Virus record (IMG/VR): IMGVR_UViG_3300024182_000003
Location: 1 to 62,199 of that record
Source: a virus
Reading direction: 5' to 3' (one strand)
DNA: 62,199 bases
Shown: in pieces, positions 26,517-33,961 of the stretch
Layout of the letters: every line of letters starts with the position of its first letter
Numbering within the stretch: the stretch's first letter is position 1
Notes under the pieces: model-generated
Database searches by the model: none
What the model saw: only the letters and a program-made list of their open reading frames with translations
What the model was told of the DNA's origin: nothing
Translations under genes and position numbers: made by a program

Positions 26517-26816
26517 TTACTTGATCCTTGATAGAAGGTAGTATCGAAGTGTTACTTCCTCACATCGCTGAAATCTCATTCTTGTTTTCGTTCCTTCTTG
26601 CCACTGTTCTTTGAATTGCCAACCCTCTGCGGCAAGACCTGGCTTCATTCGGTTAAGCCAATTGACCCACTCGTCTGTCGTGTCAACATTGTAGATTCGA
26701 CTTCTGCATTCAGTGATATACACTGAGTCAAAGGCCCACACAGTTAGGACGCTGAGGGCCACACAGAATATACCGAACGCGATCTTGTTTTTCCATAGCC
26801 GCTTTAGAAAGTTCAT
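26517..26816 (-). CDS. Small single-span membrane protein
   Basis: 99 residues with a basic N-terminus and one membrane helix (about residues 12-29), then a soluble domain with two Cys near residues 37 and 85 and several Trp. It starts in an ATGA overlap with the upstream gene. Function unknown; small exported proteins of this kind can alter host membrane functions. Confidence 0.6.
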   Translation of the reverse strand: MNFLKRLWKNKIAFGIFCVALSVLTVWAFDSVYITECRSRIYNVDTTDEWVNWLNRMKPGLAAEGWQFKEQWQEGTKTRMRFQRCEEVTLRYYLLSRIK

Positions 26817-27157
26817 TGATATCCTCCTCTTATGAATGCGTACTTGTTCAGTATTTTTACAAAACGCTTCGCAGCATCTTCTTGAGAATTATCTTCAGTG
26901 AAGAATCCTGCGAGATCAAAGCAAACGTCCTCTATGAAGCCTAGTGCCTGTCTACGTGCTTCAGGTGTATCGCTTTCATTAGAACCGTTATAACAGGTAG
27001 CGTAATGCATCGCTAGCATTATATGTTCAAAAAGAAAACCACTCGCATTCCTGATCGATACTACTAGCGTTTCGTCACTTTGTAAGTGATAAAGTTTTGA
27101 GAGTGTGTGCAGAGCATCTGTACCTATTTCAGTCGTGATCTGATTTGTTAATGCCAC
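26813..27157 (-). CDS. Hypothetical helical protein
   Basis: 114 residues, mostly helical, with two Cys and a His/Phe-rich middle. It is preceded by a GGAGG ribosome site and overlaps the next gene by 4 bases. A 17-bp relative of the palindrome (27074-27090, spacer one base longer) lies inside it. No family recognised. Confidence 0.6.
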   Translation of the reverse strand: MALTNQITTEIGTDALHTLSKLYHLQSDETLVVSIRNASGFLFEHIMLAMHYATCYNGSNESDTPEARRQALGFIEDVCFDLAGFFTEDNSQEDAAKRFVKILNKYAFIRGGYQ

Positions 27158-27166
27158 GGTTCCTCC

Positions 27167-27382
27167 TTATACGTTCTTAACAAGTTTCCAACGTCTTCTC
27201 GTCTTACTATCAAGATCGAGTTGTTGCTTAGCGTAGGGAAAGTATTTCCACCAAGACTCTTCACCGCACTCAGGGCACAAATGTGATTCTACGTTACCAC
27301 TGAAGCGGTCTGGATGTTGCCACACGTGTCCACTAGAACAGCGATGTCTATGGTTGCCTTTCTTCAGCGGTAGTAGTCTCAT
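27167..27382 (-). CDS. Zinc-ribbon mini-protein
   Basis: 71 residues. A CSSGH pair and a CPECG pair about 20 residues apart form a zinc ribbon (CxxGH type), flanked by basic ends. It could bind nucleic acid or a host protein. It overlaps the upstream gene by 4 bases and is part of a run of small accessory genes. Confidence 0.65.
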   Translation of the reverse strand: MRLLPLKKGNHRHRCSSGHVWQHPDRFSGNVESHLCPECGEESWWKYFPYAKQQLDLDSKTRRRWKLVKNV

Positions 27383-27849
27383 AGCTTTTCTCCATCGATC
27401 AAACTTATAAAGCTATTGACGCGGTTAATCATCTCGGTGAATCGAGACTGGTCTGCTTCAGTCTTAGCGGCTTGTTCTAAATCAGCCGTGGTTTGCATTA
27501 GTTGTGAGACGTGTAGTCTGTGAGTTCTTGGTTCAACAAGCATCAGTGCATCTTTAATGGGCCAAGTCTCACAGAGGCTCGATGTCATCTCTTCTTTTTC
27601 GCCACAAGCTATCCAAAGTCCAGCGACTATCAAAGCGATGACGTATACACCTGTACACTTGATATAGATGTCGAAGTTCTTGACTAAAAACTTTGACTCG
27701 TGAATTTGGTGTAGTGGTTCTCGTAAGGATAGTTCACCGCATTCGTCAAGCATTGCCTTGAGTTCTTGAAATGACATCAATCGAAGCTCAGGGATGATCC
27801 CTACCATATACCACATCGTAGCCATCTTCAAAGCAATGAGACTTGTCAT
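27379..27849 (-). CDS. Single-span membrane protein
   Basis: 156 residues with a hydrophobic N-terminal half (Met/Ile/Leu rich) and a clear membrane helix at about residues 68-83, then a helical soluble region with acidic and polar residues. It is translated in an ATGA overlap with the gene upstream. Function unknown. Confidence 0.6.
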   Translation of the reverse strand: MTSLIALKMATMWYMVGIIPELRLMSFQELKAMLDECGELSLREPLHQIHESKFLVKNFDIYIKCTGVYVIALIVAGLWIACGEKEEMTSSLCETWPIKDALMLVEPRTHRLHVSQLMQTTADLEQAAKTEADQSRFTEMINRVNSFISLIDGEKL

Positions 27850-28052
27850 TGAAGTTCTCCACCGAACTCTGGAAACATCAAATCGCAGATGATGTCTACT
27901 GCTGTTGCGCCTTCAGGTGTTGAAAGCCAACAGCTAGTACAAAGACTTTGATCGATAGCTCTTAAACGAATGAACCGTAGATTGTCGTCACCACAATCTA
28001 GGTCTACTTCGTAGAACTGTCCGCAGTGTTTACAACGGATTACGATGAACAT
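27846..28052 (-). CDS. Zinc-ribbon mini-protein
   Basis: 68 residues. CKHCG near the N-terminus and CTSC about 30 residues later form a two-knuckle zinc ribbon. It overlaps the next gene by 4 bases. Short proteins of this type in phage early regions often bind DNA, RNA or host regulators; no specific function can be given. Confidence 0.65.
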   Translation of the reverse strand: MFIVIRCKHCGQFYEVDLDCGDDNLRFIRLRAIDQSLCTSCWLSTPEGATAVDIICDLMFPEFGGELQ

Positions 28053-28055
28053 AGT

Positions 28056-28352
28056 TTAAGCCTTATGGGGATGCTCAGGTGATCCAGCTATAGCGTCGAT
28101 AAGCCTGGGAATGCTTCGTATTTCTTCTGAGCGTATAGCCCTGATAGCTTCAGCAATTCCCTTACGTACATCGCGCCAGTAAGTTGTATTCGTGAAGAGT
28201 CCGTCTTTGCGCATCGCTTCGACAAGAGATTGTGGAATGTCGAAGTGGCTTTGTCCGGTTAGACCTCTCCAAAGAGATCGATGAGACTTAAGCCAGTTGA
28301 TTCGCTCTAGTAACCTTTGACTTGCTGGTTTTCTTCTTTTGATCAGTGGCAT
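28056..28352 (-). CDS. Hypothetical basic protein
   Basis: 98 residues from the ATG at 28352, which has GAGG from the palindrome 28356-28371 seven to eight bases upstream. Rich in Arg, Lys and Ile with predicted helices. Nucleic-acid binding is possible. It overlaps the upstream gene by 65 bases in a different frame. Confidence 0.55.
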   Translation of the reverse strand: MPLIKRRKPASQRLLERINWLKSHRSLWRGLTGQSHFDIPQSLVEAMRKDGLFTNTTYWRDVRKGIAEAIRAIRSEEIRSIPRLIDAIAGSPEHPHKA

Positions 28353-28596
28353 CGTGTAACCTCGGAGTGACATCTATAGCTCCAAAGATGTCGGCTATGA
28401 ATGGAGTGATTGCAATTGGAATTTCGACCTGAGATTCTTTGCAATACTCTGTCAGATTAGCGTATTGCTCGAAAAGGATTGCAGTCTCTTCACATTCAAG
28501 TTGATAAACATAAGGTGATCCGGTATGTGGGCCGACTACATTACCGAATGTTACCTTGCTTCCCTTACGTTCCACCCAACGTGTCATTTTTAGCAT
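28288..28596 (-). CDS. Hypothetical protein
   Basis: 102 residues from the ATG six bases after GGAGG. The middle contains an acidic LECEETA stretch; the C-terminus is Lys-rich and is encoded through the palindrome copy at 28356-28371 (Val-Thr-Pro-Arg). It overlaps both neighbours. No family recognised. Confidence 0.5.
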   Translation of the reverse strand: MLKMTRWVERKGSKVTFGNVVGPHTGSPYVYQLECEETAILFEQYANLTEYCKESQVEIPIAITPFIADIFGAIDVTPRLHDATDQKKKTSKSKVTRANQLA

Positions 28597-28810
28597 TCTC
28601 ATCCTCCGGTTCACCTGTTACTATGTCGTGAGAAACGAGAACCTGTTTTCCTTCGCACTCGACAAGATTAACGATCTTGGTATTCAAGCCAGCGGTAGGT
28701 ATCTGGCTTAAGATATCGTCTGTGAGTTCCTGTTGAGTGAAGTAATCACCAGGGCCGTCGTCTCCAATACCATCATCTGCAATGATGATTGTTGCTAACC
28801 AGAACTTCAT
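28565..28810 (-). CDS. Hypothetical acidic protein
   Basis: 81 residues from the ATG at 28810 with GGGAGG just upstream. Very acidic, with Asp/Glu at about one residue in four, and a short N-terminal hydrophobic strand. Acidic small phage proteins are often DNA mimics or inhibitors, but there is no direct support for that here. Confidence 0.55.
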   Translation of the reverse strand: MKFWLATIIIADDGIGDDGPGDYFTQQELTDDILSQIPTAGLNTKIVNLVECEGKQVLVSHDIVTGEPEDENAKNDTLGGT

Positions 28811-29220
28811 ACGTCCTCCCTTAACTTCAACGGTTTCCATCCAGGTTGACCCTTGTCCATCTTGAATGGTTGCTTGACGTGATGACCATTACCTTTGCCG
28901 TCAGGTTCCCACTTTCGATGCTTGTTGATTTGCATCTTCTGATTGACTCGATCTTTCAAGATGAATCCAGCAAAGGCTGCAAACCGATAAAGGTTGATCA
29001 TCACATCGGCTGCTTCTTTCATTATTCCAATATCGTCTTCAGCTTCAACTGCTTCTGCAAGCTCATCGAATTCCTCAGACATTCTATTGTAGGCACTTCG
29101 GATTCGAGTCCATCGATCCTTGTCTCCAGGGCCGAAGGTCTGATTCATCCAGTTGTTGACCGAAAATTGATCTTCTTCGATCAAAGGAATCGTAAGCAGT
29201 GTCTTATCCTTTTTAGGCAT
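28807..29220 (-). CDS. MazG-like nucleotide pyrophosphohydrolase
   Basis: 137 residues from the ATG at 29220 (GGAG ten bases upstream; a longer version to 29271 is less likely). The central helix pair reads EEFDELAEAVEAED and then KEAADVMINLYRF. That is the MazG-type ExxE...ExxD metal-binding pattern used to hydrolyse nucleoside triphosphates. It probably acts on dNTPs or an alarmone during infection. It sits among early genes. The family is moderately secure, the substrate unknown. Confidence 0.7.
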   Translation of the reverse strand: MPKKDKTLLTIPLIEEDQFSVNNWMNQTFGPGDKDRWTRIRSAYNRMSEEFDELAEAVEAEDDIGIMKEAADVMINLYRFAAFAGFILKDRVNQKMQINKHRKWEPDGKGNGHHVKQPFKMDKGQPGWKPLKLREDV

Positions 29221-29587
29221 TGATCTTTTTCTCCAACGCTTCAAATGCTTTGTTAAAGGTTTCACCTTCAACTGAAAATCCTGTACAATCCGTCCATCGA
29301 CAATAGATCAGGATTGTATTTGGATGATGCTCGTTTGGTGATTCGTGTAATATACCTGTACGTTTACATACCGGACATACAAAGTGATTAAGTCTTACTC
29401 TTTGTACGAGAGTTACGCAAGCATTTAAGGCTCTACGGATCGTTGATTCGGGCATCTTGTGTTCTTGAATGCAATCGCAGCAGACGCCAAGGAAGAAGCA
29501 ATCGAGTTTAGCTTCTGTTACAACTGTCCATTGGCGTCTACAGATTGCACAAGTGAAGACGTGATTACCGACCGGACTCTTCTTCAT
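29213..29587 (-). CDS. Multi-zinc-ribbon protein
   Basis: 124 residues with several CxxC pairs: CAIC near residue 13, CCDC near residue 36, CPVC near residue 71, and a later CxxxxxC. Probably two zinc ribbons. The ribosome site GAGG stands before the ATG. It overlaps the next gene by 8 bases. Likely a nucleic-acid or protein-binding accessory factor. Confidence 0.6.
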   Translation of the reverse strand: MKKSPVGNHVFTCAICRRQWTVVTEAKLDCFFLGVCCDCIQEHKMPESTIRRALNACVTLVQRVRLNHFVCPVCKRTGILHESPNEHHPNTILIYCRWTDCTGFSVEGETFNKAFEALEKKINA

Positions 29588-29744
29588 ACACCCTCACTTG
29601 AACACTCTTAAGTCTCATCGCAATAATACATTCAGACATTGGTCGTTGATGAGTTGAGCAATGCAATCCAGTTGAATCAGGAAAGCATCCACGTGGAAAG
29701 TTGGCCGTAGCTTCTGGTTGTGTTCGTGGAACCTGTTCGATCAT
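29565..29744 (-). CDS. 59-residue hypothetical protein
   Basis: Starts at an ATG preceded by GGGAGG and overlaps the next gene by 23 bases. It has three Cys and a His and no other recognisable feature. The strong ribosome site and packed arrangement support translation. Confidence 0.5.
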   Translation of the reverse strand: MIEQVPRTQPEATANFPRGCFPDSTGLHCSTHQRPMSECIIAMRLKSVQVRVYEEESGR

Positions 29745-29746
29745 CT

Positions 29747-30166
29747 TTAACCTCCCGGTGTCACTCTGAGGTGATGTTTAGAACATCGCCATTCAACCTC
29801 AAGTGGTTTGCGATAGTCACGGTGATGTGCTTCGACGTTTTTACTACCACAAACCATACAAGGCTGCTTAGTAAGTCTTTTGTCTCGAATTGCATTATTC
29901 ACCGCAGTTCGAGCTTTATATCTTTCGGGGTACTTGGCTCGATGCTTCTGACTAGCTGTTGTTGTATACCCGGCGGGTCTTTGCCGTGTAAGTTCATAGA
30001 CTCGATAGTATTCAGCATTGTCTTTCCGGTTTGTTTTGACTACTTCTTTTGTGCATTGTTTACATTTCGAGGATAGATACTTATCGGTATTGTCATTCGT
30101 ATATCCGTAGAAGGCAGATACCGGCAAGACCTGTCCGCATTGTCCACGACACCTTTTCTTTTTCAT
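29747..30166 (-). CDS. HNH endonuclease with two zinc ribbons
   Basis: 139 residues. N-terminal CRGQC and CKQC form one ribbon. The C-terminal CMVCG, then EAHHRDYRKPL and CSKHH, is the HNH nuclease fold, with His-His-Arg-Asp at its core. It is a probable homing-type or processing nuclease. An extended -10 promoter (30173-30181) stands so close that transcription would start at or beside the ATG, and there is no Shine-Dalgarno site, so the mRNA is probably leaderless. The palindrome 29760-29775 encodes the C-terminal residues. Behaves as an independently inserted gene. Confidence 0.85.
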   Translation of the reverse strand: MKKKRCRGQCGQVLPVSAFYGYTNDNTDKYLSSKCKQCTKEVVKTNRKDNAEYYRVYELTRQRPAGYTTTASQKHRAKYPERYKARTAVNNAIRDKRLTKQPCMVCGSKNVEAHHRDYRKPLEVEWRCSKHHLRVTPGG

Positions 30167-30172
30167 ACGAGA

Positions 30173-30181
30173 ATTATATCA
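30173..30181 (-). promoter_or_regulatory. Extended -10 promoter giving a leaderless HNH message
   Basis: On the minus strand TGATATAAT ends six bases before the ATG at 30166. There is no clear -35 at 17 bp; TTGATT lies at 15 bp. The extended TG motif compensates for a weak -35. Confidence 0.65.
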
Positions 30182-30225
30182 TAGGTGTCAATAAATCAAC
30201 GAAACTAGATGCAAACCTTTTCGGA

Positions 30226-30711
30226 TTAAAAAGGGATGTCACTTTCCGAAACAGGCTCCGATTTCCTTGCCTTGGCTTTTGCTTTACCCCTGGACGGTGG
30301 TTCTTGCTGAGCTTTCTTTTTCGATCCTCCACCTTTCGTGACCTTACTAGTCTTTGAAGGTCGTTCTCCACTTGAGTCTTGACCACTACCGAGGAAGAGA
30401 AGTTGACTGACTGTGACAGCGAGAGTCCATCTAGGATTGCCCTCGTTGTCCTCCCACTCTTCAACCCTTAAACGGCCCTCTATGTAAACCTGTCTTCCCT
30501 TCTCAAGGTATTGTTCTGCAAGCTCAGCGAGCTTGTTCCAACACGTAGCTTTGTACCAGTAGGTCTCTTCTACTTCGTCACCATCTCGGTTTGTATACTT
30601 TTCGGTATGAGCAACTGAGAAGTCACATACCGGAGTTCCTTTGTCAGTGTAGCGCATCTCAGGATCACGTCCTAGATATCCTATCACTGTTACCTTAGCC
30701 ATCGAAGCCAT
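30226..30711 (-). CDS. ssb: Single-stranded DNA-binding protein
   Basis: 161 residues. The OB-fold core (residues 5-105) is of bacterial SSB type: a VTVIGYLGRDPEMRY start, then DFSVAHTE and WNKLAE segments and a GRQVYIEGRL strand. A Lys/Ser/Gly-rich linker ends in SDIPF, close to the bacterial DDIPF tip that recruits replication partners. It protects ssDNA for the helicase, exonuclease and annealing-type proteins encoded nearby. AAGGAG stands eight bases before the ATG. Confidence 0.93.
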   Translation of the reverse strand: MASMAKVTVIGYLGRDPEMRYTDKGTPVCDFSVAHTEKYTNRDGDEVEETYWYKATCWNKLAELAEQYLEKGRQVYIEGRLRVEEWEDNEGNPRWTLAVTVSQLLFLGSGQDSSGERPSKTSKVTKGGGSKKKAQQEPPSRGKAKAKARKSEPVSESDIPF

Positions 30712-30749
30712 TTTGTATTCTCCTTCGGTTACGAGTTAATGGTTGAGCG

Positions 30750-30938
30750 TCACTCTGAGGTGACAACACGGTAAGATGAAGCGAGCTTGATCACATCCTC
30801 TTCCGTGAGTAACGCTTTGTAAAGCTGACCAGTTGGACTGATGATATTGTACCGCTGAATATTCGTAGCGGAGTGTTCTATTTTGAATTCCATCTTGGTC
30901 AGCTTGGCGACTGCTGTATTGAATCGTGAGTTCGACAT
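30750..30938 (-). CDS. Small hypothetical protein
   Basis: 62 residues, mixed charge, with an N-terminal basic helix. It ends Val-Val-Thr-Ser-Glu-stop, with the stop produced by palindrome 30749-30764. It is immediately upstream of SSB and probably co-transcribed. No family recognised. Confidence 0.55.
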   Translation of the reverse strand: MSNSRFNTAVAKLTKMEFKIEHSATNIQRYNIISPTGQLYKALLTEEDVIKLASSYRVVTSE

Positions 30939-30942
30939 TTGA

Positions 30943-31254
30943 TTATCCTTTCACTTCTTTGAAGTCTACATCTATAGCGTCATCTATTGCAGAGGGTTTT
31001 GGTAGCTCGTACCCTAGATGATCTACTAGTTTAAGAATCTCTTCGCGTGTAATCCACTTATCGACCCTATTTGCACCTATCCATAGTTTGCGATGTCGTT
31101 TTGTAGTAGCGCTGTAGACATCTGTGCAAAATCGGATGTCGAGGTCTTTGTACCAGACTCCGATAAGGGTTTCATAGCTGAAGAAAAGCTGAATGCTTTC
31201 GGTTTCAACTATGACAGCGGTATTGGTTCCTGCAAGTAGTTTGACTTTAATCAT
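30943..31254 (-). CDS. Hypothetical protein
   Basis: 103 residues. The N-terminal half is beta-type and contains FFSYETLIG, a segment also found in small uncharacterised phage proteins; the C-terminal third is helical and acidic. Overlaps the upstream gene by 4 bases. Function unknown. Confidence 0.6.
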   Translation of the reverse strand: MIKVKLLAGTNTAVIVETESIQLFFSYETLIGVWYKDLDIRFCTDVYSATTKRHRKLWIGANRVDKWITREEILKLVDHLGYELPKPSAIDDAIDVDFKEVKG

Positions 31255-31499
31255 TGCTCTACCTCGTCATCGAATGTGATCGAGTGTCTATGATCAAAGA
31301 TATGAGCGACTAAGTTATACTTGTCGTCTGCTATCCACCGAGCAATAGTTTCCAGGTCTTGTTCAACGTTACCCGACAAGACCTTTACGGATAGGCACTT
31401 CATATCCTCTGGTAAACAATCGCTCGAATTGAGTGCGAACTTGACTCGCTCTGCTACTGAGTCTTCGCCTTTTCCTGAAAGGTCTAGTAATATTTGCAT
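31251..31499 (-). CDS. Hypothetical acidic protein
   Basis: 82 residues from the ATG at 31499 with GGAGG eight bases upstream. Acidic C-terminus. Its first 131 bases overlap the tail of the HTH gene in another frame, so one of the two C- or N-termini may be annotated too long. Family unknown. Confidence 0.5.
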   Translation of the reverse strand: MQILLDLSGKGEDSVAERVKFALNSSDCLPEDMKCLSVKVLSGNVEQDLETIARWIADDKYNLVAHIFDHRHSITFDDEVEQ

Positions 31500-31683
31500 C
31501 TTTCTTACCTCCTGGTCGTCCTGTTGGTCGTGGTTGAAAATGAATGACTTCACCGAGTGCTATATCTACTCGATGATACTTTCCTTTGTCTGCGTTTAGA
31601 TCAGTGAGTCTGCCTTGTCGGATATACTTACGAACAGTTTCCACTGACACCTTTAGAAGCTTGGCTGTTTCTGGTAGGTTCAT
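31369..31683 (-). CDS. Helix-turn-helix (excisionase/MerR-like) protein
   Basis: 104 residues. Residues 1-50 form a small winged-helix domain of MerR/Xis type: LPETAKLLKVSVETVRKYIR followed by GRL and a KYHRVD strand. The rest is Arg/Lys rich. The start at 31683 overlaps the stop of the exonuclease gene (ATGA). It may regulate transcription or help recombination. The basic tail overlaps the next gene by 131 bases, unusual for this compact genome. Confidence 0.65.
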   Translation of the reverse strand: MNLPETAKLLKVSVETVRKYIRQGRLTDLNADKGKYHRVDIALGEVIHFQPRPTGRPGGKKDANITRPFRKRRRLSSRASQVRTQFERLFTRGYEVPIRKGLVG

Positions 31684-32705
31684 TGTTGATTCATTCTCCA
31701 CGGTGGAAGTGTAGCTGTAAAAACTCCTTGTCTGTATCTACTAGGCCAAATATCTCGCTTACGACAAATCTTCAATTGGTTTAGTCCCTTCATTATTTCT
31801 TCTTTCGCAAACATCAGACTGTGATCGTCTATTTTGTAAACTACTACTTCGTATGGAGGATTTTTTCCTACGCAGACATTGAATGAAGGGACTGTTCGGT
31901 TAATCTCACCTGAAGATGATGGTTCGTGATAATCAAACAAAGCATTGCGTACCATTTGATAGAGCATAGCTTGATGAGCATAGCCGAATCTATCTACTGC
32001 TCGACTGAATCCTTGTGGATAGGGATCGATTGCAATCTTCAAGTCCCAAAAGACTCCGGGTTTATACTTCTGTTTGTTGAATTCGAATGGAGTAGTGATG
32101 ATCTTGTCGTACTTGACTTTGATCTTGATCTCGTTCTGAGGTTCGATCCATCGTGCTCCTTGTTCGTATCGTCCAGTTGCTTCAAGTAATCGTTTGACTT
32201 CTTTATGAAGTGAAACGTTTGCAGCCATATCAGCGGCCTGTAGTAACTCGGAATGAAAGAGGCAAAGCTGTCCTTTACGTTCACGAGCTAACATATCATC
32301 TCGAAGAATTCTACCCTCCTTTGTAGTAGCGTTATGATCCTCCACTACGTATACATCTTTGACCTTTTCAGGTTCAAGAATGTATAGGTGAACCATAGAG
32401 CCTATACTATAGAACCTATCCTTGGCCGTAGGCTTGGCATAGGGAGGGGGTATAGTGTGGGTGATATGTAGACCTTCAAATAAGGGTATAGACTCAAGAA
32501 AAGGCTCAAAAGTAGACAGGGAAAGCCACTCCTGATCTTTATGGTATCGATCATTGCTTACATCCCACCATTCAGCCTGTCCAGGTTCAGTCGGCCCAGG
32601 TGTATTGTCGGAAGCTAGACTCATCACTCCCTGTTCATCGGGAGTTAGATCGATAGGTTCTGACAGCTTAAACTGTTCTTTCGGAGTCTTCTTTTTTCTT
32701 GGCAT
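31680..32705 (-). CDS. RecE-like exonuclease (PDDEXK family)
   Basis: 341 residues. The core resembles the exonuclease VIII C-terminal nuclease. A GSMVHLYILEP helix near residues 98-108 is followed by KIKVKYD, then WDLKIAIDP supplying the Asp and Lys of the nuclease motif, then RAVDRFGYAHQAMLYQ. The enzyme would resect 5' ends to expose ssDNA for annealing and RecA-type recombination. It precedes SSB and follows the UvrD-like gene in the leftward operon. Confidence 0.75.
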   Translation of the reverse strand: MPRKKKTPKEQFKLSEPIDLTPDEQGVMSLASDNTPGPTEPGQAEWWDVSNDRYHKDQEWLSLSTFEPFLESIPLFEGLHITHTIPPPYAKPTAKDRFYSIGSMVHLYILEPEKVKDVYVVEDHNATTKEGRILRDDMLARERKGQLCLFHSELLQAADMAANVSLHKEVKRLLEATGRYEQGARWIEPQNEIKIKVKYDKIITTPFEFNKQKYKPGVFWDLKIAIDPYPQGFSRAVDRFGYAHQAMLYQMVRNALFDYHEPSSSGEINRTVPSFNVCVGKNPPYEVVVYKIDDHSLMFAKEEIMKGLNQLKICRKRDIWPSRYRQGVFTATLPPWRMNQQ

Positions 32706-32714
32706 CTTTTGTCC

Positions 32715-32846
32715 CTAACACTTTGCTAGTAACGCGCCCACAATGATCATTAGAAAAGACCAAGCAATGAAACCCAGGTGTCTGAGTTTTCGGATTTGTC
32801 CTCGTTCTATTTCGCCTAGATTAACTCCACCGTCTCTATCGTACAT
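32715..32846 (-). CDS. 43-residue membrane protein
   Basis: The start is the ATG at 32846 with GGAGG just before it, not a longer frame upstream. A charged N-terminal half is followed by one membrane helix (residues 27-41). Small single-span phage proteins can act as inhibitors or lysis helpers. The palindrome 32857-32872 lies upstream of the ribosome site. Confidence 0.5.
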   Translation of the reverse strand: MYDRDGGVNLGEIERGQIRKLRHLGFIAWSFLMIIVGALLAKC

Positions 32847-32874
32847 TGTTGCCTCCGTAACTCTGGAGTGACAC

Positions 32875-33222
32875 TCACTTTCTAATCTTACGAATATAGG
32901 ATTCAATCTTCGACAGATCATCTTCAGTTTCGGTTGCTGTAAGAAGCAGGAATCTACCCGGCCACTTCGGAAAAGCATAGACAGGTGCAACTTGAGTCAC
33001 GTCAAATCTCAATGGATTAGGATTAACGCCTTTGTTGATCCTTCGAAGTAGACAAATCCAGTTCTCGCTAGAACCAAGTAGAAAACATTCCTTGGCCCTC
33101 GAAAAAAGCTTCATAGTAGCCGGTGGTTTTCCTTTGACAGTCAACGATACTTCTTTCTTGTAGTCAAGTTCTTCGAAGAGTAAGACTAAGCGTTGTTCAA
33201 TACCATTCTTGATCTTCGCCAT
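32875..33222 (-). CDS. Hypothetical protein
   Basis: 115 residues, basic, mixed alpha/beta, one base away from its upstream neighbour. It contains two Cys in the middle. No motif recognised. The tight spacing suggests the same operon as the exonuclease genes. Confidence 0.55.
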   Translation of the reverse strand: MAKIKNGIEQRLVLLFEELDYKKEVSLTVKGKPPATMKLFSRAKECFLLGSSENWICLLRRINKGVNPNPLRFDVTQVAPVYAFPKWPGRFLLLTATETEDDLSKIESYIRKIRK

Positions 33223-33223
33223 C

Positions 33224-33571
33224 TTATTCCTCTTCCATTATGACATCGTATTCCAGTTCTGTAAGCCAGGATTGAATCGACTTTGCTAGCTGAGCTAATC
33301 GTTCCTTCTTTTCTCCACCGAACGTGATCATTAGGCAAGCGCCTGATACGGACACTGTAGCGGTAGGAGTTAGTTCGCCTCGCTTGTAAGCACGATGAAT
33401 CTCAGACATCAGAAAGTTGGCTTCGTCAAGTTGATCCTTTGCTTTTTTACGAAGCTCAGTGTCTTCAGATGTAGTGAGATCGTTGAAGACAACTAGTGCA
33501 TAGGTACTTGTGTCGTGCTTTGCGATAGCTGCTAGCCGACCTTCTTTAGTTAATATGCATTCGGTACACAT
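33224..33571 (-). CDS. Hypothetical protein
   Basis: 115 residues from the ATG at 33571, which has AAAGGA before it; a longer start is less likely. Short CxxC at residues 2-5, then alpha/beta. Family unknown. Confidence 0.55.
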   Translation of the reverse strand: MCTECILTKEGRLAAIAKHDTSTYALVVFNDLTTSEDTELRKKAKDQLDEANFLMSEIHRAYKRGELTPTATVSVSGACLMITFGGEKKERLAQLAKSIQSWLTELEYDVIMEEE

Positions 33572-33581
33572 AGTTTGTCCT

Positions 33582-33752
33582 TTATCGAAAGTCTTCAAGA
33601 GGTACTTTACTACCGAGTTTTATATTCTTCGGGACTAGCTTGACTATTACTTTAGCGTCTTTGATATTGCCAAGTTTAACAATTGCTACGAGTATACCCT
33701 TGTTGTTAAAGACACCTATTGCGTGTTCTTTATCAACTGTAAACGTGACCAT
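33582..33752 (-). CDS. 56-residue hypothetical protein
   Basis: Open frame of 56 residues with the strand-rich pattern of a small beta-barrel (VTFTVDKEH then ILVAIVKLG then VIVKLV) and a basic end. It sits ten bases upstream of the next gene. The ribosome site is weak. Function unknown. Confidence 0.5.
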   Translation of the reverse strand: MVTFTVDKEHAIGVFNNKGILVAIVKLGNIKDAKVIVKLVPKNIKLGSKVPLEDFR

Positions 33753-33770
33753 ATCCAACACAAACTCTCG

Positions 33771-33857
33771 TTACTGTTGTAATGGTACGGAAGTACCTGT
33801 TGCACGAACACTAATCAAAATTACAAAAGCAGCAAAGTACAATCGAATCTTACTCAT
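33771..33857 (-). CDS. 28-residue secreted or membrane peptide
   Basis: Short gene with GGAGG before the ATG. Basic start and one hydrophobic segment (residues 6-17), then a polar tail. The size is near the lower limit of reality, but the ribosome site and spacing to the neighbours support it. Confidence 0.45.
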   Translation of the reverse strand: MSKIRLYFAAFVILISVRATGTSVPLQQ

Positions 33858-33884
33858 CTTGACGAACCTCCAATCGTAATGTTA

Positions 33885-33944
33885 TCATTTAATGACGGTG
33901 ATAGTGATGCGCGTATCCTTTCCTGCTGGTTGGGAGCGAGGCAT
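33885..33944 (-). CDS. 19-residue peptide gene
   Basis: Open frame of 19 residues with AGGAG nine bases before the ATG. The C-terminus (Arg-Ile-Thr-Ile-Thr-Val-Ile-Lys) is strand-like. Its ribosome site lies in the stem of the 33929-33961 hairpin, so translation may be controlled by that structure. It could also be chance. Confidence 0.35.
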   Translation of the reverse strand: MPRSQPAGKDTRITITVIK

Positions 33945-33961
33945 TAAGTTTCGCTCCTAAC
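33929..33961 (-). other. Hairpin covering a ribosome site
   Basis: An 11-bp stem (33929-33939 with 33951-33961, one G-T pair) overlaps the stop of the 33957 gene and the AGGAG site of the 19-residue frame. It lacks a T-run, so translational control or RNA protection is more likely than termination. Confidence 0.5.

Noticed and set aside
28846-29223. 125-codon frame on the plus strand
   Set aside because: Antisense to the MazG-like gene, which has family motifs and a ribosome site; this frame has neither.
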